A DNA stretch of 64,000 nt, from assembly GCA_030752605.1 (NCBI GenBank), contig JASMDX010000034.1, positions 13,877 through 77,876 on the forward strand, in the 5' to 3' direction. The notes beneath the pieces were generated by a model. It had not been told where the DNA came from. It did no database searches and was given only the letters and a program-made list of their open reading frames with translations. The DNA is from GCA-2731375 sp002731375 (GTDB lineage Bacteria > Pseudomonadota > Alphaproteobacteria > GCA-2731375). The translations under genes and the position numbers were made by a program. Within the stretch, counting starts at the first letter, position 1. Every line of letters begins with the position of its first letter. Of this stretch, positions 27,507 to 36,293 are shown in pieces.

Positions 27507-27586
27507 AACAAGCTTGTATGCCTGACGCTGTGGATCCTCGGGTCTCCACTTCGCTGCGTCCAAAGACGACAGTGTGTTGTGTGGTG

Positions 27587-27613
27587 GAGAGGCGGCGCGT
27601 CACGCCGCCTCTC
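27587..27613 (-). terminator. GC-rich hairpin behind urtA
   Basis: A perfect 11-bp stem, GAGAGGCGGCG/CGCCGCCTCTC, with a 5-base loop starts 12 bases after the urtA stop on the minus strand. No T-run follows, so it is unlikely to be a complete intrinsic terminator. A hairpin in this place commonly stabilises the upstream mRNA or lowers read-through, giving more binding protein (UrtA) than membrane components. Confidence 0.6.
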
Positions 27614-27624
27614 TCGGTAACGTC

Positions 27625-28917
27625 TTAGTTGGTGTAGGCCGGCTTCTTGCAGTTGCCGCAGACCCAGGGGTAGGTCCAATCGGCGGTCAGGGCTGCGCTT
27701 TCGGGGATGAAGTCACTCCAGGCATCGCCGATGACTTCGCCGTCTGTCTGCCAAACCACGTCGAACTGGCCATCTTCCTGGATTTCACCGATCAGTACCG
27801 GCTTGGAGAGGTGGTGGTTGGTGTTCATCAGGGCCATGCCGCCGGTCAGGTTCTTGACCTTTTGGCCATACATGGCCTGGCGCACCGCATCCACGTTCGT
27901 GGTGCCGGCCTGCTTGACGGCCTGGGTCCACATCTTGAAGCCGATGTAGGTCGCTTCCATCGGGTCGTTGGTGACCCGCTTTTTGTCCTTGATGAAGGCA
28001 TGCCAGGCTTTGATGAAGTCATCGTTCTCGGGTGCATCCACGGACATGAAGTAGTTCCATGCGCCTAGGTGACCGACCAAGGGCTTGGTGTCCAGACCGG
28101 CAAGCTCCTCTTCACCGACTGAAAATGCGACCACGGGAATATCCTCAGCCTTGATGCCCTGGTTGCCGAGTTCCTTGTAGAACGGTATGTTGGCATCGCC
28201 ATTGATAGTCGAGACCACGGCGGTCTTAACGCCCTGAGAGGCGAATTTCTTCACCGACGCCACGATGGTCTGCCAATCGGAGTGACCAAAGGGCGTGTAC
28301 TCTTCCATGATGTCGGCATCGGTAATGCCCTTGGAATGCAGGAAGGCGCGCAGGATCTTGTTGGTCGTGCGGGGGTAGACATAGTCCGTGCCCAGCAGCA
28401 CGAAGCGCTTGGCACCACCGCCATCCTCGCTCATCAGATACTCAACTGCCGGGATCGCCTGCTGGTTAGGCGCCGCGCCGGTGTAGAAGACGTTACGGGA
28501 AGATTCCTCGCCCTCGTACTGCACCGGGTAAAACAGCATGCTATTTAGTTCCTCGAACACCGGCAGCACGGATTTGCGCGATACGGAGGTCCAGCAACCG
28601 AAGACCACGTCAACCTTGTTGACCTGGATGAGTTCGCGGGCCTTCTCGGCGAACAGGGGCCAGTTTGAGGCCGGATCGACGACGACTGCTTCGACCTTCT
28701 TGCCCAACAGGCCACCGTCCTTGTTCAGTTTGTCGATCATCATCAGGACCGAGTCTTTCAACGTGGTCTCGGAGATCGCCATGGTTCCCGATAGGGAATG
28801 CAGCACGCCGACCTTGATGGTGTCCTGCGCCGCCTTGGCCGGAATGGCCGCGGCGCCGATACCTGCCGCAAGGGCGGCGGCGGCGAGCGTGTTAAGGGCT
28901 GTGCGTCTGGTAATCAT
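27625..28917 (-). CDS. urtA: Urea ABC transporter substrate-binding protein UrtA
   Basis: The ~430-residue periplasmic binding protein starts with MITRRTALNTLAAAALAAGI, a signal peptide with a twin-arginine-like RR followed by a hydrophobic stretch and AKA-AQD cleavage. The mature part contains IKVGVLHSLSGTMAISETTL, GCWTSVSRKSVLPVFEE and LLFYPVQYEGEESSRNVFY-type segments (here NSMLFYPVQYEGEESSRNVF), which distinguish UrtA from other amide-binding proteins. It ends with a CGNCKK motif. The start at 28917 is supported by GGAG upstream. It is the first gene of the operon behind a sigma-54 promoter. Confidence 0.95.
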   Translation of the reverse strand: MITRRTALNTLAAAALAAGIGAAAIPAKAAQDTIKVGVLHSLSGTMAISETTLKDSVLMMIDKLNKDGGLLGKKVEAVVVDPASNWPLFAEKARELIQVNKVDVVFGCWTSVSRKSVLPVFEELNSMLFYPVQYEGEESSRNVFYTGAAPNQQAIPAVEYLMSEDGGGAKRFVLLGTDYVYPRTTNKILRAFLHSKGITDADIMEEYTPFGHSDWQTIVASVKKFASQGVKTAVVSTINGDANIPFYKELGNQGIKAEDIPVVAFSVGEEELAGLDTKPLVGHLGAWNYFMSVDAPENDDFIKAWHAFIKDKKRVTNDPMEATYIGFKMWTQAVKQAGTTNVDAVRQAMYGQKVKNLTGGMALMNTNHHLSKPVLIGEIQEDGQFDVVWQTDGEVIGDAWSDFIPESAALTADWTYPWVCGNCKKPAYTN

Positions 28918-28960
28918 CTGTTCGTCTCCATAAGGGGTTGTCTTGCACCACTCTACGACA

Positions 28961-28976
28961 AGCAAATAGCGTGCCA
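28961..28976 (-). promoter_or_regulatory. Sigma-54 (-24/-12) promoter of the urt-ure operon
   Basis: On the minus strand the sequence TGGCACGCTATTTGCT matches the sigma-54 consensus TGGCACG-N4-TTGCW exactly in both invariant elements and spacing. Transcription would start about 12 bases downstream (near 28950), leaving a ~33-base leader before the urtA ATG. Sigma-54 promoters of urea genes are usually driven by NtrC under nitrogen limitation. I did not find a clear NtrC palindrome upstream, although the region to 29100 is AT-rich. Confidence 0.85.
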
Positions 28977-29221
28977 GTTTGAAATTTTTTTTTTCTATTT
29001 TTAACTAATTGAAAACATAAAGAAAAATATCATTTTGCCGAAATGTTAGCCGGTAATTTAGATTGTTTAAAAAATAGGCGATGGAGATTTAGTGCTGAAA
29101 AAATAGGCAAAAAAACATGGCTGCGACCCCTTGTCTCCGCCGCCAGAGAAGGCAGAATACCCCACCGGTTGGCGCAAGCCCGCCGTACGAGGTTGTCTTG
29201 CGCCAACGGACGATCTCGGGG

Positions 29222-29246
29222 CACCGTGGCATTCACTGCCACGGTG
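29222..29246. repeat. Perfect hairpin in the urtA-prpE spacer
   Basis: CACCGTGGCA/TGCCACGGTG forms a perfect 10-bp stem with a 5-base loop. No T-run follows on either strand. It may be a remnant of a terminator or of a mobile-element end; nothing adjacent identifies it. Confidence 0.5.
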
Positions 29247-29713
29247 TCGGCGGGTTTTTCGGCCGGCTCTAACCTACCGCGCGCTGGCCTTCGCCCTGGC
29301 CGCCGGAGCCGACGGTAATGGTATGGCGAACGTGCTCTTGGGGAAAGTGCAGATGCACGACGGTGCCGATGCCGTGGCTTGATCGTCGCCGCTGGAAATT
29401 CCCAGTTTAATTAGCCGTGCAATTTCCAAATCGCCGTTGCTTAGCCAACGTCCCGCACGGGCTTCGCACTAATCAATTTTTGGATGCCACGGCGCATGCT
29501 GGCGGCATAATCTTCCTATCCAGGCCGCGCCGCCACCACAAGGACGTCGGCGCCTTTTCCTCCCGCATCAAGAACGATGCCGGCGGCGCGGATATTTGCG
29601 TAATCTTGAATGATATTACGCAACAGCTGCCGTAACTAATTCTCTCCATGAGGTGTCAGCAGAACATAATTAACCGTCGTCGCTAGAATTTGGCCGCGGG
29701 CCGCTGGCTGCGC

Positions 29714-29827
29714 CTAGAACAGGGTTGTGATGGAATGCTGAATTACCAATAGGCCAACGATGACCACGACCAAGCCGATGGCCAGCATGGGTATCAGGAA
29801 TTTGCGCCGCAGTGTTGGTTCACGCAC
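29714..29827 (-). CDS. Very small membrane peptide or truncated sensor N-terminus
   Basis: A 37-codon frame starting with GTG encodes MREPTLRRKFLIPMLAIGLV followed by a continuous hydrophobic helix ending in QHSITTLF. The positive N-terminus followed by a single membrane segment is what the first 40 residues of many histidine kinases, chemoreceptors and GGDEF proteins look like, with the rest missing. It could equally be an independent small membrane protein. No ribosome binding site is obvious, so I rate it low. Confidence 0.3.
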   Translation of the reverse strand: MREPTLRRKFLIPMLAIGLVVVIVGLLVIQHSITTLF

Positions 29828-29957
29828 AGTATGTCCAATCAGAGATGGCTGACCGGCGCATGATCACACCACCCGGCACTTAACCAATCCAGTTGGCCAT
29901 ATTACAGTCCTGATGCTTAAAGTGGTGTTAACCGAAACTTTTGACCGACCTGCGCGT

Positions 29958-31862
29958 TTATCCGCCCTTGCCCGCGTAGCCAATGGTCTGCAGGGCCTCG
30001 GTAATCTCGTCCAGGATCACCGGATCTTCAATCGTAGCGGGCATCTTCCATTCCTTGCCATCGGCGATTGCACCAATGGTACCGCGCAGGATCTTGCCAG
30101 ACCGGGTCTTCGGCAGGCGGGCTACAACGGCGCAGGCCTTAAATGCCGCCACGGGGCCTATTTCTGCCCGTACCTTAGCTACCAGTTCCTGGCAGATGGT
30201 ACCTTCATCCCGGTCCACGCCGGCCTTGAGCACGACAAAACCAACTGGGGCCTGGCCTTTCAGATTGTCGGCGACGCCAACAACGGCGCATTCGGCGACA
30301 TCGGCGTGACCCGCCAGAACTTCCTCCATGCCACCGGTCGAGAGGCGGTGCCCGGCGACGTTGATGATGTCGTCGGTGCGGGACATGATGTAGAGGTAGC
30401 CGTCTTCGTCCTGGTAACCGGCATCGGCGGTTTTGTAGTAACCGGGAAATTCCGCCATGTAGCTTTCCACGTAACGGTCGTCGGCCTGCCACAGGGTTGG
30501 CAGGCATCCAGGCGGCAGGGGCATCTTGACCACGATGGCGCCGGTCTCGCCGCGCGGGATCTCGTTACAGCTTTCATCCACGACGCGGACGTCGTAGCCG
30601 GGCACCGCCTTGGTGGGCGAGCCGTATTTCACCGGCAATGGACCCAGGCCCATGCAGTTGGAGGCAATAGGCCAGCCCGTCTCGGTTTGCCACCAATGGT
30701 CGATCACCGGTTTCTTCAGCTGTTGTTCGGCCCACTGAATAGTGTCGGGATCGGCCCGCTCGCCCGCCAGAAACAGGGTGCGGAATTTCGATAGATCGTA
30801 TTTTGACAATAGCGCCCCGTCCGGATCATCGCGTCTGATCGCGCGGAAGGCGGTCGGCGCGGTGAACAGCGCCACACAGTTATGTTGTTGGATCACCCGC
30901 CAGAAGACACCCGCATCCGGCGTGCCCACGGGCTTGCCCTCGAACAAAATGGTGGTGGCGCCATGGAACAGCGGCGCATAGACGATGTAGGAGTGGCCGA
31001 CCACCCAGCCCACATCCGAGGCAGACCACCAGACCTCGCCCGGATTCACGTCGTAAATGTTTTTCATGGACCATTTCAGGGCCACCAGATGCCCGCCATT
31101 GTCGCGTACCACGCCCTTGGGAATGCCGGTGGTGCCAGAGGTATAGAGGATATACAGCGGATCCGTGGCCAGCACGGGAACACAATCGGCTGGCTGCGCC
31201 CCAGCCATGACATCGTTCCAATCATGATCCCGACCTGGGACCAGTGTCGCGGTTTCCTGTTCCCGTTGCAGGATTACGCAGGCATCCGGGTCGTGGCTGG
31301 ATATCTCGATGGCGCCGTCGAGCAACGGCTTGTAGGGAACTATGCGGCCCGGCTCGATCCCGCAGGAGGCCGAGAGGATCACCATCGGCCGGCAATCATC
31401 AATACGGGTCGCTAGTTCGTTCGGGGCAAAGCCGCCAAAGACCACGGAATGCACGGCGCCGATGCGGGCGCAGGCTAGCATGGCGACCGTGGTTTCGGGT
31501 ACCATAGGCATGTAGATAATGACCCTGTCACCCTTGTCGACGCCCAGGCCACGCAGCATGCCGGCGCATCGGGCAACCTGGGTTTTCAGCTCGTTGTAGC
31601 TAATGGTGCGGCCGCTTTCCGTGATCGGCGAATCGTAAATGATCGCGGCCTGTTCGCCGCGCCCGGCCTCAACATGGCGGTCGACTGCGTTATAGCAGGT
31701 GTTGGTCTGGGCCCCGGGGAACCAGCGGTAAAAGGGCGGCTTGTCATCATCCAGCACTCTGTCCCAGGTCTTAATCCAATGAATATCCTGGGCCGCCTCG
31801 GCCAAAAACGCCTCTGGCTCGCGCAGCCAGGCGCCATATGTTTCGTCATATCCATTGGCCAT
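29958..31862 (-). CDS. prpE: Propionate-CoA ligase (PrpE-type acyl-CoA synthetase)
   Basis: The ~634-residue enzyme activates propionate (or acetate) to its CoA thioester through an acyl-adenylate in the cytosol. It has the ACS N-terminal segment (YDETYGAWLREPEAFLAEAA), the AMP-binding P-loop YTSGTTGIPKGVV near residue 237, the WWQTETGWPI motif, and the C-terminal catalytic lysine in TRSGKILRG, which is open to regulation by lysine acylation. The length and the WSASDVGWVVGHSYIVYAPL block fit PrpE rather than Acs, but substrate range must be measured. The second ATG (31862) is used because AAGGA lies 7 bases upstream. Confidence 0.85.
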   Translation of the reverse strand: MANGYDETYGAWLREPEAFLAEAAQDIHWIKTWDRVLDDDKPPFYRWFPGAQTNTCYNAVDRHVEAGRGEQAAIIYDSPITESGRTISYNELKTQVARCAGMLRGLGVDKGDRVIIYMPMVPETTVAMLACARIGAVHSVVFGGFAPNELATRIDDCRPMVILSASCGIEPGRIVPYKPLLDGAIEISSHDPDACVILQREQETATLVPGRDHDWNDVMAGAQPADCVPVLATDPLYILYTSGTTGIPKGVVRDNGGHLVALKWSMKNIYDVNPGEVWWSASDVGWVVGHSYIVYAPLFHGATTILFEGKPVGTPDAGVFWRVIQQHNCVALFTAPTAFRAIRRDDPDGALLSKYDLSKFRTLFLAGERADPDTIQWAEQQLKKPVIDHWWQTETGWPIASNCMGLGPLPVKYGSPTKAVPGYDVRVVDESCNEIPRGETGAIVVKMPLPPGCLPTLWQADDRYVESYMAEFPGYYKTADAGYQDEDGYLYIMSRTDDIINVAGHRLSTGGMEEVLAGHADVAECAVVGVADNLKGQAPVGFVVLKAGVDRDEGTICQELVAKVRAEIGPVAAFKACAVVARLPKTRSGKILRGTIGAIADGKEWKMPATIEDPVILDEITEALQTIGYAGKGG

Positions 31863-32127
31863 GGTCATATCCTTTGCATGCTTTGTTATGCTTTGTAGCC
31901 CTACCTATTATGAAGGTTCACCTTGGGCAAGTCATGATCCGCAATAGTAACATTGGCGAAAATTAGATGCCCGAGATCAAGGTGGGATTGCGGGCCGAGG
32001 AACTTGCCGGCCTGCGCCTGGCCATCAAAGTCGGGCCGCCGTCACTGATTTCGTGGCCTTTCAACCGGCACCGGCCCAAACTTTGCGAACCCGGGCCCAG
32101 CCGCTGGATTTGTTGTGCCGGCCTCGC

Positions 32128-32601
32128 TCAACTGTCGGGAACATACAGCGGCGGTAGGCTTTCCGTCAGATCGAAGTCATCCAGGTTCCTTGGAACTTTC
32201 AGGACGGCGTTGGCGCGTAGCACGATCTCGCCATCGGCCAACAGGCGGCCTTCGGCGAAAACCAGGCTGCGGGTCTGCTTGACCACGCTGCCATGGGCCT
32301 CGACCCATTGCCCGTCCATCACCGATGCCACGAAGTCCGACGTCATGGAAACCGTGACCAAAAAGCCGGGGATGCCGGTTTCAACATTGGCGTTGAAACC
32401 CAACTCGATATCCATCAGGGTAAACAGCATGCCGCCATGGCAGATCCTGGCTGCATTGATATGCTTCTCGCTGCAGCGGAAGCCAAATACCGCCTTGTCG
32501 CCAAGGTTCTTGAGAAACAGCGGCCCCACCGTGCCATAGTAGTATTGTTCCGGCTCCCAAGGATGGAAACCGGGCGGGGGATTGTACGCTTCGAATGACA
32601 T
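32128..32601 (-). CDS. PaaI-type hotdog-fold thioesterase
   Basis: The 157-residue protein has the hotdog thioesterase core: CSEKHINAARICHGGMLFTL with the HGG motif typical of PaaI/YdiI-like enzymes, then a central helix, then VTVSMTSDFVASVMDGQWVE and VKQTRSLVFAEGRLLADGE. It likely hydrolyses acyl-CoA thioesters in the cytosol, often removing dead-end aromatic or medium-chain acyl-CoA. ATG 32601 is chosen because AAGG lies upstream; a TTG two codons earlier is possible. It is transcribed away from the flippase gene and towards prpE. Confidence 0.82.
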   Translation of the reverse strand: MSFEAYNPPPGFHPWEPEQYYYGTVGPLFLKNLGDKAVFGFRCSEKHINAARICHGGMLFTLMDIELGFNANVETGIPGFLVTVSMTSDFVASVMDGQWVEAHGSVVKQTRSLVFAEGRLLADGEIVLRANAVLKVPRNLDDFDLTESLPPLYVPDS

Positions 32602-32697
32602 GAGCAAACCTTACGAGATGATAAAACAAGACGCGAGCCTAACCGCTCGATTTATCGAGGCAAAGAGAGAAAATGACCCAGGGCCGGAAGGCGTATC

Positions 32698-34002
32698 TTG
32701 AGCGATAATGTCACATTGGGCAGTGCCTACCGCTTCTTCGTGCCGCTGATCCTGATGACCGAGCTCAACATGATCTCCAAATCGGTGATCAATGCGGCCT
32801 TGGCGCGCGCACCGGACCAGAACGTTATCCTGGCGGCGTTTCATGTCGCCTTCACGCTCTATTTCGCGCTTTCCTCCTCCACCGAGGTCTGCTCCCTGGT
32901 CACCCTGGCTTATCTGAAAACCAAACGCGCCATGGGTCCGTTGCTGCGCTTCATGACGGTAATCGTGGCGGTACCCTGGGCGGTGGCCCAACTACTGGCC
33001 TTCACACGATTGGGCGATTGGGCCTTTGGCGGCCTCTTCGGCGGCTCCGACGCGGTGGTGGTGCAGGCCAAGGCAGCGATTTTTCTGCTCTCGTTCTCGG
33101 CTCCGGTGCTCCTGGTGCGCTCTATCTGTTTTGGCCTGATCTTGATGCACCAGAAGACCATATTTATTACCTATGCTACCATGGTCCGTCTGATCTCCCT
33201 GGCCGGATCGCTGTTCGTGCTGCCGAGATTTCTCGATGGCGCCGCCATTGGTGCCGCCGCGCTGTTACTCTGCATGACCATCGAGACCGTGGTCGCCATT
33301 ATCTTTGCACAAAAACTGTACCGTAATTTGCCCAGCGGTGACGAGGCGGCTGGGGAGGCACCGCTAGGTTTCAGAGGGCAGTGGCGGTTTTCCTGGCCGT
33401 TAATGTTGAACACATCGTCGGAAATGGGCGTGATCACGGCGATCAGCATTTTTCTCGGCATGTTGGCGAACCCGGATCTGGCGCTGGCCGCCTTCAATAT
33501 CGTCTATGGCCTCGTCAGCCTGTTGATGAGCCCCATGCGCAACCTGCTGCAAACAGCGCAGACCCTGGTCAAAAAGCTGTTCGACCGCCGGCCATTGTTC
33601 ATCTTTGCCCTGCATCTGATTGGCTTTTTCGGCCTGATCGGCTTCGTGCTGTTTCATACCTCGCTTGAAAAACTCATTCTGGTCGACGCCATGGGCCTCC
33701 AAACGGAGCTACGGGCCTACTGTGCGCCCGCGTTGAAGCTGGCCTTTCTAATGTCGGCGGTCTGGGCCTATTCCGCCCTCTATCGCGGATTGTTGGCCGG
33801 CGCGCGGGATACCACCATGCTGGCGGTCAGCGGATTGTCCAGGATAGCCGTCGCGGTGGTGGTCTGTGCCGCCGGCCTGGCCTTCGCTGCCACCAACGGC
33901 GCCGTGATCGGCCTGATCGGCTGGATGGCCGGTTATGGCGTGGAAATCGCCTTGCTGGCCCTGCAACTGCGCCGCCTGGATTTACGCCGAATTAACCCCT
34001 AG
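32698..34002 (+). CDS. MOP/MATE-superfamily membrane protein, ANKH-like
   Basis: A 434-residue protein with about twelve membrane segments in two halves. The N-terminal LILMTELNMISKSVINAALA and the segment LAAFHVAFTLYFALSSSTEV resemble bacterial homologues of the progressive ankylosis (ANKH) branch of the MOP flippase superfamily rather than drug-exporting MATE proteins. Its substrate is unknown; anion or lipid-linked export is possible. The start is TTG, supported by GGAAGG six bases upstream. It precedes typA by 110 bases on the same strand. Confidence 0.65.
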   Translation: MSDNVTLGSAYRFFVPLILMTELNMISKSVINAALARAPDQNVILAAFHVAFTLYFALSSSTEVCSLVTLAYLKTKRAMGPLLRFMTVIVAVPWAVAQLLAFTRLGDWAFGGLFGGSDAVVVQAKAAIFLLSFSAPVLLVRSICFGLILMHQKTIFITYATMVRLISLAGSLFVLPRFLDGAAIGAAALLLCMTIETVVAIIFAQKLYRNLPSGDEAAGEAPLGFRGQWRFSWPLMLNTSSEMGVITAISIFLGMLANPDLALAAFNIVYGLVSLLMSPMRNLLQTAQTLVKKLFDRRPLFIFALHLIGFFGLIGFVLFHTSLEKLILVDAMGLQTELRAYCAPALKLAFLMSAVWAYSALYRGLLAGARDTTMLAVSGLSRIAVAVVVCAAGLAFAATNGAVIGLIGWMAGYGVEIALLALQLRRLDLRRINP

Positions 34003-34112
34003 ACCTTAACACTGGACGCAGGCCCTGGGTCGGTGTATGTCTGCGCCGCACCAGAAGCTTTGAGCCTGGCCCACCCCTATATTCGACATTTTTTGAAGAT
34101 TGTGACTAAGCC

Positions 34113-35936
34113 ATGCCGCTTCGCAATATTGCTATCATTGCCCACGTTGACCACGGTAAGACTACCCTGGTTGATGCCCTGTTCCGGCAATTGGGAACGT
34201 TCAGGGCCAATCAACAGATTGCCGAGCGGGCCATGGACTCCAATGATCTGGAACGCGAGCGCGGCATTACCATTTTGTCCAAGTGCACCTCCATCGAATG
34301 GCAGGACACCCGGATCAATATCGTTGATACGCCGGGCCATGCAGATTTCGGCGGCGAGGTCGAACGCATCCTGAAAATGGTCGATGGCGTCGTCCTGTTG
34401 GTCGACGCCGCCGAGGGTCCCATGCCACAAACGAAGTTCGTTACCGGCAAGGCGCTGGCCCTGGGTCTGCGGCCCATCGTGGTGATCAACAAGATCGACC
34501 GTGGTGATGCCCGCCCTGACGAAGTGCTGGACGAGGTCTTTGATTTGTTCACTGCGCTCGAGGCCAACGAAGATCAGCTGGACTTTCCCTATCTCTACGC
34601 GGTTGGCCGGGATGGCTGGGCCAGCGACGATGCGGCGGCGGGCGGCGGTGATCTTACACCGTTGTTCGAGCTGCTGCTGCGCCATGTGCCGACCCCTACC
34701 GTGGACAAGGATGCGCCGTTCTCGATGATAGCAACCTTGCTGGATGCCGATCCGTATTTGGGTCGGGTCCTGACGGGCCGGGTTGAATCCGGCCGTCTGG
34801 CCCATAACGACACTATCCGTGCCCTGCGCGACGACGGCAGTGTGGTGGAAACCACGCGGGTGACCAAGTTGCTGGCCTTTCGCGGCCTGGACCGGGTGTC
34901 GGTGGATGAGGTCGTGGCGGGTGATATTATCGCCATCGCCGGCTTGCAGCAGGCAACGGTCGCCGACACCATTGCCGATCCAGAGGTAATCGAGCCGATC
35001 ATCGCCCCGCCCATCGATCCGCCGACCCTGGCCACGCGCTTTTCCATTAATGACTCGCCCTTGGCGGGACAAGATGGTTCAAAGGTGCAAAGCCGGGTGA
35101 TCCGTGACCGCCTACTTTCGGAAGCGGAAGGCAACGTGGCCATCAAGATCTCCGAGACCAGCGAGAAAGACGCCTTCGAAGTCGCGGGCCGGGGTGAATT
35201 ACAGCTGGGCGTATTAATCGAGACCATGCGCCGGGAAGGTTTCGAGCTGACAATAGGGCGCCCACGGGTGCTCTACCGCTCCGATCCCCAGACGGGCCAG
35301 CGCATGGAGCCCATCGAAGAAGTCTCTATCGACGTAGATGACGAATTTACCGGCGTCGTGGTCGAAAAGATGGCCGAGCGCAAAGGCGAGATGACCGACA
35401 TGCGCCCCTTTGGCATTGGCCGAACGCGGATTACCTTCCTCGCTCCCTCACGCGGCTTGATCGGCTATCACGGTGAATTCCTCACCGATACCCGTGGAAC
35501 CGGCATCATGAATCGGCTCTATCACAGTTATGCGCCCTTCAAGGGACAGATCAGCGGCCGCCATTGCGGCGCCATCGTCTCTGCTCAGACCGGGGAGGCG
35601 GTACCCTTCGCCCTGTGGCATCTTGAGGAACGCGGCGTGCTGTTTATCGGCGGCGGCGAACAGGTGTACGCGGGCATGGTGATCGGTGAGAATGCCAAGC
35701 CGTCGGACCTGGAAGTGAACCCGCTGAAGGCCAAGCAGCTGACCAATATCCGCGCCTCGGGCAAGGATGATGCGGTGCGCCTGACCACGCCGCGTCGAAT
35801 GAGCCTGGAACAGGCCATTGCCTATATTGGTGATGATGAGGTGGTCGAGGTGACCCCCAACCATATCCGCCTGCGCAAGGCCACACTGGATCCCCATCAA
35901 CGCAAACGGGAACGCCGCGCCGCCATGGCGGGGTAG
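34113..35936 (+). CDS. typA: Translational GTPase TypA/BipA
   Basis: The 607-residue GTPase shows the G1 motif AHVDHGKTT at residues 10-18, the switch region ERERGITIL, DTPGHADFGGEVERIL (G3) and NKIDR (G4), followed by EF-G-like domains and the BipA-specific C-terminal domain (LTNIRASGKDDAVRLTTPRR). TypA binds the 70S ribosome and assists ribosome assembly and growth under stress or low temperature. It is complete. Confidence 0.96.
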   Translation: MPLRNIAIIAHVDHGKTTLVDALFRQLGTFRANQQIAERAMDSNDLERERGITILSKCTSIEWQDTRINIVDTPGHADFGGEVERILKMVDGVVLLVDAAEGPMPQTKFVTGKALALGLRPIVVINKIDRGDARPDEVLDEVFDLFTALEANEDQLDFPYLYAVGRDGWASDDAAAGGGDLTPLFELLLRHVPTPTVDKDAPFSMIATLLDADPYLGRVLTGRVESGRLAHNDTIRALRDDGSVVETTRVTKLLAFRGLDRVSVDEVVAGDIIAIAGLQQATVADTIADPEVIEPIIAPPIDPPTLATRFSINDSPLAGQDGSKVQSRVIRDRLLSEAEGNVAIKISETSEKDAFEVAGRGELQLGVLIETMRREGFELTIGRPRVLYRSDPQTGQRMEPIEEVSIDVDDEFTGVVVEKMAERKGEMTDMRPFGIGRTRITFLAPSRGLIGYHGEFLTDTRGTGIMNRLYHSYAPFKGQISGRHCGAIVSAQTGEAVPFALWHLEERGVLFIGGGEQVYAGMVIGENAKPSDLEVNPLKAKQLTNIRASGKDDAVRLTTPRRMSLEQAIAYIGDDEVVEVTPNHIRLRKATLDPHQRKRERRAAMAG

Positions 35937-35995
35937 GGCGTTGTCCACTTATCTTTTGTAACCCTTGCGACGGCTGCTAATCTATTGGACTCGCA

Positions 35996-36169
35996 ATGAC
36001 GGTGTTCAGATATCAAATGAAGCGCTCGATGATGCCAGAAGGTCAAACTAGGTTTAAGTTTAGGCGTAGACGTGGAGATAAATGCCAAGTGTACTTGAAC
36101 TGGGTCGCGAAGCCAGGGCTATCCCAACAGGATTTCGTGGAAAAGGTCGAGAAGTTGCTGCAGGAATGA
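35996..36169 (+). CDS. Small basic protein of unknown function (57 aa)
   Basis: The frame encodes a basic N-terminal half (GQTRFKFRRRRGDKCQVYL) and an amphipathic C-terminal helix (SQQDFVEKVEKLLQE). The last part looks like real protein rather than random sequence. I do not recognise a family. No good ribosome binding site precedes the first ATG; the eighth codon is also ATG (36017). It could be the end of a decayed gene. Confidence 0.35.
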   Translation: MTVFRYQMKRSMMPEGQTRFKFRRRRGDKCQVYLNWVAKPGLSQQDFVEKVEKLLQE

Positions 36170-36231
36170 CAAAATCTACAGTCAGTAATGATTGAAACTT
36201 TGCCTTAGTGCATGTGGCAGCTTCTTGTATC

Positions 36232-36264
36232 GTCATTGCCGGGCTTGACCCGGCAATCCAGGGC
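36232..36264. repeat. Dispersed palindromic repeat, copy 2
   Basis: GTCATTGCCGGGCTTGACCC followed by GGCAATCCAGGGC; 30 of 33 bases equal the copy at 27474-27506. Here the core is a perfect 8-bp inverted repeat, TTGCCGGG/CCCGGCAA, with a 5-base loop. Confidence 0.75.
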
Positions 36265-36293
36265 GGAGTGATGCAATAGAAATCGAATTCGGC

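Larger units (their letters stand above)
28977..29957. other. Long gene-poor spacer between the urea operon and prpE
   Basis: About 1 kb without a convincing full-length gene. The first 120 bases are very AT-rich, with poly-T and poly-A runs and a repeated AAAAAATAGGC (29067 and 29099 regions), and form the upstream region of the urea promoter. From about 29130 the base composition returns to GC-rich. There, short open frames, a separated 10-bp inverted repeat (TTGGCGCAAG at 29169, CTTGCGCCAA at 29197), and a hairpin (29222-29246) are seen. The stretch 29250-29640 has coding-like composition but is broken by stops in all frames, so it is probably decayed gene material. One small frame at 29714-29827 is listed separately. 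Confidence 0.6.
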
